A stretch of DNA of 64,000 bases from Haliclystus octoradiatus. Taxonomy: Eukaryota > Cnidaria > Staurozoa > Stauromedusae > Haliclystidae. The DNA lies in contig OU744453.1 of assembly GCA_916610825.1 (NCBI GenBank), forward strand, positions 3,416,724 through 3,480,723, read 5' to 3'. Below are positions 1 to 11,197 of the stretch, in pieces. The notes under the pieces are model-generated. The model was not told the origin of the DNA. It saw nothing but the letters and a program-made list of their open reading frames with translations, and made no database searches. The position numbers and the translations under genes are program-made. Each line of letters starts with the position of its first letter. Within the stretch, counting starts at the first letter, position 1.

Positions 1-144
1 TGTGACCTCAAACGATTTGATAAGCGTTTGAGTTTCATGGTTCCAAACATGAATATTTCCATTATATAAACTCGCAAGCATCCATGGTTCGGTTGGATGA
101 ACATCAACACATTTAACACGGTCAGATCGTGCAGAAAGCTTACG
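1..144 (-). CDS. COPB2: COPB2 exon 3, first WD40 blade (partial)
   Basis: Acceptor TTTCTTTCAG, then 48 codons open to the window edge. Motifs [11 protein letters not shown] and VWNHETQTL are diagnostic of the first beta-propeller blade of beta'-COP. Confidence 0.93.
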
Positions 145-1501
145 CTGAAAGAAACAAGTAGAATATATAAATTTCATAAAAATCAATAAATGAGTTTTGT
201 CGTGCATAGCACAGACAAGAGAAACTAAGTTAGTGTCTTTGATAATCTGACACCCAGAAATTTTTCGCATCAAAACGATATGACCTTAAAATAGTTTCGA
301 AGGCCAATTCTCAAACATTCTGCCGTGTTAGAAGCGATCAAAATGTTTGGAAATGATCGATATTGGGTCAACAAACATAGACTTGTGAGGATGTTATTGA
401 TTTCGGACAAAGATGCTGTTTTTAAATTTGAATTATTCAATATTTGAGGATGTTGAAAACATTTTATTTGGTTGATTTTCATAAAGCTAAGATAATATTA
501 TTGCTTGATTGAAACTCTCTCAAGCACAAATCTGAGCTAGACTATCTTGGTTTTATTATAATATCTTAATATTATTACCTTTCACAACTTGCCTATGTAG
601 GCTAAACACTAATAGTAAGCAGGAAAAAGGCCATTTGCCGAAAAGTGTCTAAAATGCCCAGAATGTGTAAGAGTGGCCCTGCCAATGTCATTATCTTATA
701 CGGTGGATGGAAAGTATGTGTCGTGCAGTGTATCCTATTCCCATCACTTCTTGTCTCTATATGCCCTACTGTGATGATTATTTTTTGCGGAGAGCTGAAA
801 TTTGAAATGTTCGAAATTATTGGTGGTTAATAGGCTAATAATTTTGCAAGCTATTTAAAATCTTCAACGTATGAAAACGATATAACATCAGCATGTTGAC
901 GCAGTTTACAGTTAAAGACCTATGTAACAACAAGACAATAGATATCTACGATTCACAATCAGACCTTCCAAGTCAGAATGCAGAATTTCATTGTTTTTTC
1001 AATTCTCAAGTTGGAAGGTCTGCACAATTATGCATAGCCTTTAAACAGCTATTGTATGAAACTGCAACGTCAAAAATAAAGATATGTCCTGGAATCTTGT
1101 TCAGATAAAGATTCTAGGTTAGGCCCGCAGAATACAATCTACCGAAAGTGATTTTGATTTGCTTATATACCAACCTTTATGTCAAGTCGGAGTGGCTGTA
1201 AACAAAGAAAATAAGTACAAATTAGATCGAAATATATCATTATTATAGCATAAAATTAAAAATCATTTTGCTTACGCAAACTAAATTTGATAGAAAGCAG
1301 TTGAAGCTATGAAACCTGACAGTATAAACAACAAATATGCTCACAGAACTCTGAAGAATGTTGTCTTCTTTTCCGAGATTTACCGTTCCGCTATTTTTAA
1401 ATTTCATTAGGGCCCTATCGAAATTTGAAGTGAAATTTCATACTTTATTTTACATGATTTAAATTATCACAAAAATATGATACTATAAAATAACTCACCA
1501 T
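1..1501 (-). CDS. COPB2: COPB2, coatomer subunit beta' (5' end only)
   Basis: Three coding exons are visible on the minus strand: 1499-1501 (the ATG alone), 1175-1195 (PLRLDIK) and 144-1 (48 codons, running off the window). Joined in phase 0 they read [23 protein letters not shown] and onward, with [14 protein letters not shown] and VWNHETQTL. This is the conserved N-terminus and first WD40 blade of beta'-COP, which coats COPI vesicles in Golgi-to-ER traffic and binds dilysine cargo tails. Splice sites: GTGAGT after the ATG, TTTACAG before PLRLDIK, GTTGGT (weak donor) after it, TTTCTTTCAG before RKL. The family is highly conserved, so identity is secure; the rest of the gene lies to the left of the window. 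It runs divergently from the astacin gene at 2054. Confidence 0.93.
1175..1195 (-). CDS. COPB2: COPB2 21-nt micro-exon (PLRLDIK)
   Basis: It lies between TTTACAG and GTTGGT, is 21 nt long and in phase 0 on both sides. The seven residues are codons 2-8 of beta'-COP. It is too short for ORF calling and was found by searching for the residues expected upstream of RKLSARSD. Confidence 0.85.
1499..1501 (-). CDS. COPB2: COPB2 coding exon 1: the start codon only
   Basis: The exon ends ATG|GTGAGTTATT. The next coding exon begins exactly at codon 2 (Pro), so the first coding exon contributes a single codon. The 5' UTR extends to higher coordinates and its end cannot be set from sequence. Confidence 0.72.
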
Positions 1502-2053
1502 CTCTGATCTTTGGGGTTCTCTTCAATGAAATAAATTCTTTTTTTAAATCGTAAATCGTTAAAACCAGAATAATATTTTTCAAGATGTCACCCGAATGGA
1601 CGTGGCAAACAAAAACGAGGCTCAGATTTAGAAAGAGATTAATGTTGATGTATCGCCTTAAATTACGCGGGAAATACGAAAATATGAATTTTCTCTTTTT
1701 ACATATAAATCTTCTGGGTTTGTTGGTATAAAATATATCTTGTTGCAATTTGTGGTGGGTTTCAATGTTTCAATAATTCGATATTGACTGGACAATTTTT
1801 AGCTGTTTTACTGAAGTTTGAGTATTGTAACTGTGTTTAACTATGCATGTACCGAATGCCACAGAATGTAATGATAGTGTTTGTGCCTTACGATATTTGT
1901 TATCTCTCACGTGTTTCTTGTTCATCATAATTTGCATTGCAAAATAATAATCATTTATCATAACCATTTTGTCAAATAAATCCTGCTGCCACTTCTGGGA
2001 GTTTTATAGTTATTTTGATTATTTTTTTAAAAACTATTTTTTTTAATTTTCAG
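1502..2053. promoter_or_regulatory. Intergenic stretch between COPB2 and the astacin gene; probable COPB2 promoter
   Basis: About 550 bases separate the COPB2 start codon from the first recognisable astacin exon. The stretch should hold the COPB2 5' UTR and promoter and possibly the missing signal-peptide exon of the protease. A short hydrophobic reading frame starting with the ATG at about 1684 (MNFLFLHINLLGLL) is the only candidate leader, but its good donor is in the wrong phase. No clear TATA or initiator was identified. Confidence 0.3.
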
Positions 2054-2098
2054 AAAGTTTTGACAATTCTGAAAACTGTTTGCTGCAGGCCATGAAGG
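2054..2098 (+). CDS. Astacin gene 1, candidate 5' prodomain exon
   Basis: Forty-five nt between TTTTCAG and GTAAGC, entered in phase 2 and left in phase 1, reading [15 protein letters not shown]. Phase agrees with the next exon at 3058. There is no homology that I recognise, so this exon is supported only by splice sites and frame. Confidence 0.45.
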
Positions 2099-3754
2099 GT
2101 AAGCTATTATCACACATTGGAGAAGCCGTTATTGCACAGCGTTGTTGAGGGTAATTCAATTTATATTGCTAATAATATTATATGCAGCTGTATCCAGAAC
2201 CATCTACTTTACAAGGGTTTGGGACATTCTTTCATGTGCTGCTCTGAGCTCTCATTGGACAGATGCCAGTCACATGATTTAACGGAGGCCATTATCGTTC
2301 TATCAAACCCAGGCTCGTGAAATTTGAGCAAAGCGCTGGAAAACAATGTAACTTTAAACCTTAAACTTTGAACTTGCAACTTTATATTATTACTTTTTAT
2401 TACTTTGTAATCAACCATACTTGTAACTATTATATGTATTATTATATTGGCTCTCTGTAAATATGTTTTTAAACTTCCGTGGGACAATGATGATGATAAT
2501 ATTGCTTGTGGTATGACAAGGTTGCGGAGGAAAGTTTCGCAAGATATTTTGATAAATAGTTTCATCGAAACACAGCGGTTTCTTTGATCTCAAACGACAT
2601 TACACAATACCCTTCTACTCCCAAACATTAATTTCAATAGTTAATTTAAATCATATATCTTTTTGGACGGTCTTTATATTAAATACGCACTTTCTATGAC
2701 ATCTCCATTGGAATAATTAAATTGTAATTAATAGGTTTGTTTTTCTTAGATTTGATTGCCCATACTGTAAATATTCATGCAAAGATTTATTTAATATGTA
2801 TTGTATAAATTTTACATGAGCTAGAAACCTCCAGATGACATCAATCGTTTCAAAACATTAACCCATAGGCATCTGTATAAATAGTTATACCAAATTTAGG
2901 TAAGCTGTATCAATAAATAAAATGCTATAAATTGCTCGACTCCTCCATTGCATGATTGATTTAATCTTGGATAAGTAGGACTATATCCAGTCAATTTCAG
3001 TGTGATAATTATTATAAATAATGATACAGTTTATTACATTATGTTTCCTATTTATAGGAATGGTTCATTCGTACCCTTGGGAAAGTAAGTATTATACTTA
3101 TTGTTTGTATATGAAATAAATCATTTATGCTTAGTAATGCTTCATTTTTGTCTTTTTCCAATATAATATTACTATAATTTGACGCCAAAACAGATAAATT
3201 AGTTCTTTGCTATAAGAAATCTGGTGTTTGCAAAATTTCTTGAAATTTCAAAATTAGTCTTTTTTATTTTGTGCTAAAATGATATTGTAATTAGACTTGT
3301 ATATGTATAAACATCTAAGTATTATCATTTTGTAATACGGGCATTTGTGGGCTTGTACACCCAAATCAAAATTGCCAGTTTATACTCTTCAAAGGATATC
3401 GAAGTAAAATCAAATAATTCATTCTCCTGAGCTCTAAGTGCATCTATCGAATGCAAGATTTCAGGCAAAAGTTACTGATATCCGAACATAGTTTGTCGAA
3501 ATTTGATAGTTCGTAGTAAATTGAAATGCAGAATGAGGAATGATATACAGTATGATATAAATATATTCCGACTATTTTTGCTATTAGATAATATCTAATA
3601 ATTATATATATATATATATATATCCATTATGTAACAATTATAACAATATTATTATAACAATTGTAACAATTATGAATGTGTAGTCTTTGACTCCTTTTAT
3701 TATATTTAGCTCTGTCAAATGATATCGAGCACTATTTTTTGCTATTAGATAATA

Positions 3755-3803
<49 letters not shown>

Positions 3804-6800
3804 CACACGAACAATGCAAATGAAATATTATTATTGACATTCAAAAGCAACAAATGTAATTATTCAATTAAAGTAAGCCTGGGAAATACGGAAATTAGAT
3901 ATAATTTTAAAATCAAATTGCTGCATTGATATTTCATTCCATTGCGGATGGTGTATTAACTCTATCTTCTCTTTTATTTCCTTAGATAACAATAACAAAG
4001 ATTTATTTGAGTCTGACATGAAATTAACACCGACTCAAAGATTATTAGCATTGACAGGCAGAGATATATCTCTTGCTAATCGAAAGATAGGACGAGGTTC
4101 AATTGCTGATAGATCGTGGATATGGCTACCAGAAAAATTAGTACCGTATACGCTATCAGATGATATCGGTAAGTTTTATAGAGCTTGAGAGTATGTGATT
4201 TTCAATTCGTCATCAGTCACGTGTGATAATATAAGGTTTTGGTGGGAAATCCAAATCATAAACAAAAATATTTACAAACAACGTAACAAAAAAGGAATAT
4301 TAAAAATAAGGAATACTATAGAGCAGAGTAAGGAAGTTGCAAAAAGAATATAAATCATTAATGTTCCTTAGTATTAAAAACTGTGCGCTTTGTGTGTAAA
4401 CATATTTGCTATACTGAGAAATTTTGAACTTATATTTTGACTTGGAAATGGCTTCAGAAAAATGACCAGGATCACTTTATTTTGAACTTTTTGATGCAAG
4501 ATTTTGCATAAAATATTCAATTTCCCAAATATTGTCTTTTCATGTCAGGAATTTCCGAAAAAGCTCTTTAGATTTTGAACCTTTTGATCATTTCAATTTT
4601 ATCTCTAACTGAATTATTTGATTGTATCGATTTCTATAGTTGCCAATCCAGCTGCTACGTGGGCTATTACACAAGGTCTTCGTGATTGGGAAACAAAAAC
4701 GTGTCTTCAATTTATTCAAAGAACTGACGAAAAAGATTATTTGCATTTCTACAAAGAGGACGGGTATGTTATAACCAAGCAGTATAACATAGATTATATC
4801 CATTGGATGAGTCCATACATGCTTATATTAGAGATAACTCTGGGTGTGGCACTACCATATACAGGTTATAAGGGGTCGTGCCATTTTTAATATGTGCCTT
4901 TCTACTGTTTCTTGTAAATTTTTACGGTGTCAATTTTGAAGGTATTCGAAAATTTAGATTTTTCCATGACTTATTTTGATAGTAAAATACGAAATTTATT
5001 CGTCTCTTTTCTCGCCTGCTGTGGAAATTTACTGTTCTACCTCTTAGATTTCTGAAAATGGCTCATCTCCGTCCAGAAATTATCGAAGTCACTAGACTGC
5101 ACTATCAGAGAAAAATGATTAAGAACACTTTTCCAGAAACAATCCGCAGACACTAACTTTGAATTTCTGATTCAAACCTTACTCGATTTTATGATGGCAT
5201 CATAATTTCAGCAGGAATATTCAGTTGCATCCAATTTCACAATCAGTTTTTCCAAAAGCATACATATGCATATGTGACGCTGTTCACTAGAAATCCATTC
5301 ATCTTTCTACTAACCATTCTAATGCAAATAAGACGATCATTTTTCACGAAATGATGTTTGCCTTACTAAGGTCAACATTACACCTTGAATTTGATTATAA
5401 AAAGTGCTGCCGAAAGGATTAAGGATGTTACCCAAATTGATTTCCGTTTCTAAAAGTCATAAACAAATAGTTCACACTTTCCATGAACTGTTTGGTTTAG
5501 AACATAACCAGCCCCGAATTTGTGACTGTTTGGTACGCTTTTCAAGAGCACTTGTTAATTTTACAAACCCTTTTTAACTATGTAATTCCCTAATTCCCCT
5601 ATACTTATGGTGTCACCAAAGCTTAGACGAGAGTACCCCTTCGTGTGTTGCATTTCAATTTTCAAAGCTGCGGTCAGCTAAATTGAAAATATGATTTCTA
5701 TAGGTTTTTGTCATTGTTTGTTTTTACCGCTCTGATGTCGTGAGATAGCTTCATAGGCGTCAACCAATCAGATTGCAAGAATTATTCGTAGTAAAACCTT
5801 GTTATGTTCTAATATAATATATTAATAACTATATAGGTGTTGGTCCTATATCGGTAAAGTAGGTGGCAAACAAGAAGTTTCTATTGGTGAAGGATGCGAA
5901 AGCGTTGGTACAGCTGTACATGAAATCGGTAAGTAATTATTTAGCTTTGTTGAACAACTATCAAGATAGAAATTTAGCTATATACCTGAGTCAATAAAAC
6001 TATACAATGCTAATAGACTTGGAGGGAACACTTTGTTTGAATTAATTTATTTGTAGGTATTGGATATATCTCACCCCCATGTTAGCCTTACTGCCGTCAT
6101 GACTCCTCCATCCCAGAAGTGTTTTAAAAGTTATGTTTACTAAGTATTGATTTCTGAAACGGTTGTTATACCTTATATAACATTATATAAAATTGGAAAC
6201 TCTTCTGATCGAATAAAGCTATACTTTACGATAATTGTTAAGAAATGTTTTAATTGTGCCAAACCATGTATATAACTGTGATTGCGGCCTAGGTTATACG
6301 CCGTACTTTAGAAGCAAACAATAAAATGTGGTATGGCACCCCTAAAAATACAGAGCAATTAACTTTTGTGTTGACGCAATATCGATGGTACGGCTGATCC
6401 AGGCTTATACCAAACTGAAAACAGCCGTTTTCAAATGTTTGTTCAATTGAGGGACATGAGGAGTTTACAGACATACAAAGATCATCTGTGTACCGACGAA
6501 GAATCGAACTCCGGTATCCTGCGCACTGTGTGCTCATTCTGCCATTGAATTACCAGTGGCATTATGATATGGTGTCAGCGATGAACCGTTCTGTAATATA
6601 TAGAGCGATCACGTGGAGGCATTTGTGGTTTGTCCACGATGTTGCAATAGAGCAGTTGCTAGGGCTTTTACTATCATCCACGGATCTCGGGTCGTTTATA
6701 TGGAATGTTTCATTCTCGCATAGTTCGGGATTCATCCACTTAGATAGGACTGACAACGACATAAAGCTTGCTAGTACAAAACAGTACAGAAACAATTGCA

Positions 6801-9800
6801 ATTTACGAGCTAGCATGATAAGATCTTAACTCCTAGCTTATCTAGTTCACCTCATATCTAATTACAAAATTGCGGAATGAGTAACTGTTACAATAAAGAT
6901 ATACTGTTTATGTATTTTATATGATCACATTCTATTGTATGAAGTATTATTATAAACATGCGTAGAATTGAATTGGTTTATGGATCAAATTTCAGGACAT
7001 GCAATGGGATTCTATCACGAGCAAAGTCGAACCGATAGAGATGATTATCTTGAAATTAAATGGGAAAATATCAATCCAAGTACGTATACAATATTCTTTG
7101 TTAATTGATTCTCATTTCTATGAATTAAAACAATAGTCTGAACACTTGTTGTGAAATTCCTACACACAACATGTGTGTTTGTTTGTATTGAACATATTTA
7201 CCTCACGATAAATGTTGGTGAAGCAAATCTTTAACATTATGAAATTAATTTCGCTTGAGAAAAGGTTGTTTGATTTTTGAATATAACGATTCAATGTTTC
7301 ATTTTAATTCAATGTTATCCGAAAGAAATTAAATATTCATGTTGTTATTCTTTCTTAGATAAATAACATTTGCTTATAGTAATTGCTATTTGTTTAGTAA
7401 GATGTTGTAATTTCCTATCCTTCTTCAGCTCCAAGTATGTGACAAAGTATGCTCATCATTTTCCGATGGAAGGGTTGCTGAACATTGTTTATGCTATAAT
7501 AATCAAATGTGAATCAACCAATTAGCTTGCAGGATTCTTACTTTATATTATATAGACAATCGTTGTAACCAAACAAAACATATATTCTCTATACTACCCT
7601 ACATGATATACTAGGGAAGTAAGAGTCGCAATGCGTTGACCCAATCAAAATATAGTAACTAAATATATTATTTTGGATATTCACATTCAGATGAGACATA
7701 CAATTTCAACAAATACAACCGTTCATACATCGATAGTTTTGATACACCATATGATTATCTATCTGTTATGCAATATTCTCGTTATTCATTTGGAAATGGT
7801 ACTGTTACAATGGAGCCAAAATTACCTGGAATATTCCAAATGGGACAAGATGTTGGCTTATCTGAAATTGATGCTTTCCAAGCTAGTCAATTATACAAAT
7901 GTCAAGGTAAGGAGATTCATTGACGATTTCCTATACATACATATATAGGTCCACCTCGATGGGACCTTATTAGTGTAGTGCTTAGGGCATTGATCCTCGC
8001 CCCGAAGGGTCTTAGGCTCAATTCCTGGTGAAAGCACTATTGGTTTGTTGGGCGTTAGGAAAAGCATCCACACATTAAACTATTCAAATCACTCGCTCCA
8101 AATAGCCAAGTAAATGGACTCACCCGAGATCATTTTAGTGCCTTATGTGTTCACCAGGCATCACCTTGTACTTCCAACCAATAAACTCATGTAAAGGTAA
8201 TGGTAGTCATTGTGGCTATCGTATTATATAAATCTCAGTTAATACCAACGTGGTTGATTGTAAATCAATTGACGAGGATGGGTTTTTGCCAGGTAAAATA
8301 ATATATTTAACTTGTATTGCAATTTGAATCCAGCTGATGACGAGATGTTGTTAACAAATGTAATATCTATTATAATAATATTAAATTATTTATCATTATA
8401 CAGGAAGAACAACAAGGCACAATAAAATAGATAAACCTCATGTCCTTAAAGGTATGCTAAGAAAACGTAATTCATGATAAAGATTGAAAATATGATTTCT
8501 ATTCATAGCATTAGCCTTATGCAATTTCGAGATAGCAGGATTACAGTTTATGTTTAAAAAATCGTTGTTTAACCAAGCCCTACCTTTTGATAGAGTATTG
8601 ATTTTCAGAGATTCCCAGAGTATCGAAAGCTGTACATCATGACTTCAGGATATATGTGCAGGAAGTCAATAAGTTGTAGTCAATTCTAGTTAGTTTGTTG
8701 ATTGACAAACATGAAAGTTCTTCACCGTGCACATGCTAGTGTAAGCATTTAATAATGAATTATTCAGAAAGGGGAGAAGTTTTCTGTAGCTGGGTTAAGG
8801 TTCAATTAGTGTACATTTTTGCTCTTTCAAAGCGCAGGAAGTCTGTTTTTAGGGATCCACTGGGAACTCTTTCTAAAGAAACAATTTTCCAATAACCTTA
8901 ATATATATGTAACATTGTTAAGCTGTCTATTTAGCAGCCAATTCTCCTTGTTATAGATTTCAAGATATTTCTATCGCGAAACGGAATGCCATTAAAATCT
9001 CCTCATCAAACTAATAGAAAATACACAAGTATTCAAATTGATGATACTATTTTATGTTGTTATCAGGACATCAGGGTTGTAATTTTGAGCATGGTCTTTG
9101 CCATTTTTCAAATAATAAGGATGACGACTTTGATTGGGTACAGAAAGTAGGCCCATCTCCAAGTGGAAACACAGGTCCTGATGCTGACCACACAACTGGA
9201 AGAATGGGTAAGAAATCATTTATTTTGAAATACAAAGTGCAAAACGAGGACTATTATATACAAGCCTTCAGCTTGCTACATGCGTTCTGGGCCAGTCAGC
9301 CTTCGGCTTCCCATAGATGTGGCTTAGCTCCCTCTAGAAATAACGTGCGGTAATAGTAAAACTTTTAAAAAGAAAACACTTCTATCGAAGCACTGTAAGT
9401 AGACCTTGGCATGATAGAAGGATTCTTCAATACAATGGAATAGAAAGAAAACAAAATTTCGTAATTTATTTTCAAAATACTTTATTTAATATTACGTAAC
9501 TTTGCGTTTTTTAACCGTAATTTATCAGCGGTTTATCGCCTTTTATGTTGTAACAAATGAAAACTTGTCTAGCAAAAGGCCTATAAGGGCCCAAGAGGTG
9601 AATAGATATATGAAAAATGCGCCGCCGAAAAGAAGTTCAATGATAATAAGGTTCATTGTGTTTGTCCACTCGGTTTGGGTGTAATTATTGAATATAATCT
9701 ACGCGGTTATCTGATCTACTCACACAACAACTGCAAGCCCCTCTTGTCACGACAATTTGAACTTGTACAAGGCTACATAGACAGACTGCTAGGTTTGCCT

Positions 9801-11197
9801 TGCCATGCATGAATTGATTTTCCAATTGTCTAATGACAATTTTCACTATCCAGCATAAGTCTCATTATGTATATCGCTTATTTTATTCAGGAGTCTATAT
9901 GTACATCGAAGCATCACTTCCTCGTCAACAGAATGACACTGCTAGGATCTCAAGTCGCGTGTTTCGTCCAACTCGTGTAACGTGCCTGAGTTTCTATTAT
10001 AACATGCATGCAGCAAACAGTAGTCATATGGGCACATTCAATGTGTTGTTGAAGGAATTTGGAATTGATCAGCCGCGTGTACTAATTACAAAATCAGGTG
10101 ATCAAGGTCTAGGTTGGAAATATGGCAAGGTACAGTTTTATTCAAATCGCATCCATCAGGTGATATTTGAAGGTATCAGAGGATCAGATTATCAAGGAGA
10201 TATTGCAATTGATGATATATCATTCAATGAGGGAAGATGTCCAGTGAATGATCCGACGGAGAAATTACCATGTGTTGATGGTAAGAGTCAGATGTTTTTG
10301 TTGTTTGAAATCTCTGAAATCCCGTATCTTGATCCCGTGTCTATCTCAGTTGAAAAAAATCCTACAGCGCATTGCAGTAACTGTTCAACTGCTATACAAT
10401 CTTTTCAGTTAAACCATGATATACCTAGAAATATATGTCTTTTTCCATTACGTTTACTAAGGTAACTTTAAAGTGAGCAGCAAGAGTATTAGAGTGACTT
10501 TTTCTTCGCAAAATTCAAATGTTTGTATTATAATATATAATATAATGATGCGCTATAGCGGTGGATTTAGCGTATTTGTTTTCCCATTCCTTTACACTTT
10601 TTTGGTATAGTCTGTTGTGATTTGTTAATGAAATGTGTGAACAGAACAAGACAGTTGCTAAATATTTCAAAATAATGAAAATTGATCAATGGCATGAAAC
10701 CATACGCCGATACGCATACCGATAATATAGTCTCAGGCTAATCATAGTCCTCAAAAGTAAACATAGTCTTCTGTATAGAGTATAGGAATTAGGAACATTT
10801 AAAAATGTCTACAGGAGAGTTTTTTCCACTAAGATAAAAGCAGTGATTTGTTTTTCAGAAGTGATTTTAAATACCCTTTATGATACTGCAGATGCGCATC
10901 AGCCATTGCCTATGGACCATTTGCCAAATGCCATCAGAAGATGCATCACTTATTGATGAGGTTTTAAATAAAGTCAAGTCTGAGTTGACCTTCTTCTTGT
11001 AGCTTGATCGACTGCATTGTGATAATAGATCCATGGAAGTAACATAAAATTATTTTCATTTTACAGAGTATTGTGAAGATATTGATGATCGTGAAGGTGA
11101 ATTTTGTCAATCATGGACGGAAGCTGGATATTGTAAACAATATCATAAGTTAATGAGAACCTATTGCCCACAATCATGTGGTTTATGTAAATCTTAG
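2054..11197 (+). CDS. Astacin-MAM-ShKT secreted metalloprotease (gene 1)
   Basis: Exons: 2054-2098, 3058-3084, 3986-4168, 4640-4763, 5837-5928, 6996-7079, 7691-7906, 8239-8292, 8404-8451, 9067-9207, 9891-10280, 11067-11197; all junctions keep frame and give 510 residues. Order: prodomain with the aspartate-switch-like FESDMKL; astacin catalytic domain from about [12 protein letters not shown], with zinc motif [19 protein letters not shown] split by an intron after HEI (the Gly codon spans the junction); Met-turn SVMQYS with the Tyr ligand; linker; MAM domain ([10 protein letters not shown] to [10 protein letters not shown]); and a C-terminal ShKT domain ending CPQSCGLC before the stop. All catalytic residues are present, so it should be an active zinc endopeptidase. 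The architecture matches cnidarian HMP2-type enzymes; MAM and ShKT domains mediate assembly or binding. The signal-peptide exon is missing from this model. It is paralogous to the gene at 55698-63442. Confidence 0.9.
3058..3084 (+). CDS. Astacin gene 1, 27-nt prodomain exon
   Basis: It lies between TTTATAG and GTAAGT and reads MVHSYPWE in phase 1-1, joining without a break to [14 protein letters not shown] in the next exon. Confidence 0.5.
3545..3805. repeat. Dispersed TA-flanked repeat related to the Penelope-end repeats
   Basis: Two copies of TGCTATTAGATAATATCTAA flank TA microsatellites, with AGCTCTGTCAAATGATATCG and GTGTAGTCTTTGACTCC between. The same block recurs near 50085-50180 and, diverged, near 48340-48420, next to Penelope-like sequence. 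It sits in the second visible astacin intron. Confidence 0.55.
3986..4168 (+). CDS. Astacin gene 1, prodomain and start of catalytic domain
   Basis: The exon contains [11 protein letters not shown], resembling the astacin FxGDI prodomain box whose Asp caps the zinc. It continues through a basic-rich stretch to [18 protein letters not shown], the usual first strand of the mature enzyme. Acceptor CCTTAG, donor GTAAGT. Confidence 0.88.
4640..4763 (+). CDS. Astacin gene 1, catalytic exon ([12 protein letters not shown])
   Basis: 124 nt, reading [18 protein letters not shown] to a conserved CLQF. It has exactly the same length as the homologous exon at 63319-63442. Confidence 0.92.
5837..5928 (+). 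CDS. Astacin gene 1, catalytic exon (CWSYIG to HEIG)
   Basis: 92 nt, reading [17 protein letters not shown] through to VGTAVHEIG. The first two zinc-motif residues HE are at its 3' end. Donor GTAAGT. Confidence 0.93.
6285..6565 (-). mobile_element. tRNA-derived SINE, family 3, in astacin intron
   Basis: Read on the minus strand the element begins with a box A-like GGTAATTCAATGGCAGA and, about 40 bases on, a box B-like GGAGTTCGATTC. This spacing fits a tRNA head. A related plus-strand head (TAGCTCAATGGCAGAGTGTC) lies near 53950. Ends are approximate. Confidence 0.55.
6996..7079 (+). CDS. Astacin gene 1, zinc-site exon
   Basis: 84 nt, reading [18 protein letters not shown]. It holds the second and third His ligands of the HExxHxxGFxHExxRxDRD signature. 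Acceptor TTTCAG, donor GTACGT. Confidence 0.95.
7691..7906 (+). CDS. Astacin gene 1, Met-turn exon
   Basis: 216 nt, reading [20 protein letters not shown], then [10 protein letters not shown] (Met-turn; Gln where many astacins have His) and [18 protein letters not shown], the last Cys closing the catalytic domain. Confidence 0.94.
7965..8225 (+). mobile_element. tRNA-derived SINE, family 2, degenerate copy
   Basis: A box A-like TAGTGTAGTGCTTAGGGC is followed by a box B-like GGCTCAATTCC and the sequence GGCGTTAGGAAAAGCATCC, a diverged form of GGCGTCAGGAAGGGCATCC seen in the minus copy near 60280. It lies inside an intron of the astacin gene. Confidence 0.6.
8239..8292 (+). CDS. Astacin gene 1, 54-nt linker exon
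   Basis: It lies between CTCAG and GTAAAA, phase 1-1, and reads [19 protein letters not shown] could not find its counterpart in the paralogue at 55698-63442; omission keeps frame. Confidence 0.6.
8404..8451 (+). CDS. Astacin gene 1, 48-nt linker exon
   Basis: It reads [17 protein letters not shown], phase 1-1. The paralogue has a 48-nt exon GRTTRHNPTVTPYTIHG at 58297-58344, which supports both. Confidence 0.82.
9067..9207 (+). CDS. Astacin gene 1, MAM domain exon 1
   Basis: 141 nt, reading [20 protein letters not shown] and on to [13 protein letters not shown]. This is the N-terminal half of a MAM domain, with the first Cys pair and the D..FDW motif. Confidence 0.92.
9891..10280 (+). CDS. 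Astacin gene 1, MAM domain exon 2
   Basis: 390 nt, from [10 protein letters not shown] through [19 protein letters not shown] to [15 protein letters not shown], the canonical MAM C-terminal box, then a short linker. The identical length is found at 56896-57285. Confidence 0.94.
10887..11030 (-). mobile_element. Degenerate tRNA-derived SINE, family 1 fragment
   Basis: It aligns by eye to the family 1 minus-oriented copies: GGACCATTTGCC, GATGCGCATCAGCC and AAAGTCAAGTCTGAGTTGACC correspond to the same blocks in the 54.0 and 55.9 kb copies. It is located just 5' of the ShKT exon. Confidence 0.45.
11067..11197 (+). CDS. Astacin gene 1, ShKT terminal exon
   Basis: It reads [20 protein letters not shown] to [11 protein letters not shown] and the stop TAG. 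It carries the six-Cys ShKT pattern. ShKT modules in astacins are usually binding or targeting modules rather than toxins. Confidence 0.93.

Noticed and set aside
645-1108. Two plus-strand frames of 61 and 71 codons
   Set aside because: They lie in the COPB2 intron, have no recognisable domain and no paralogue in the window.
1684-1730. MNFLFLHINLLGLL as the astacin gene 1 signal-peptide exon
   Set aside because: It is short for a leader, and the good donor (GTATAA) is in phase 0, whereas the next exon needs phase 1. It is kept only as a candidate.
6488-6829. A 113-codon plus-strand frame
   Set aside because: It overlaps a SINE in an astacin intron and has an equally long frame on the other strand; no family resemblance.
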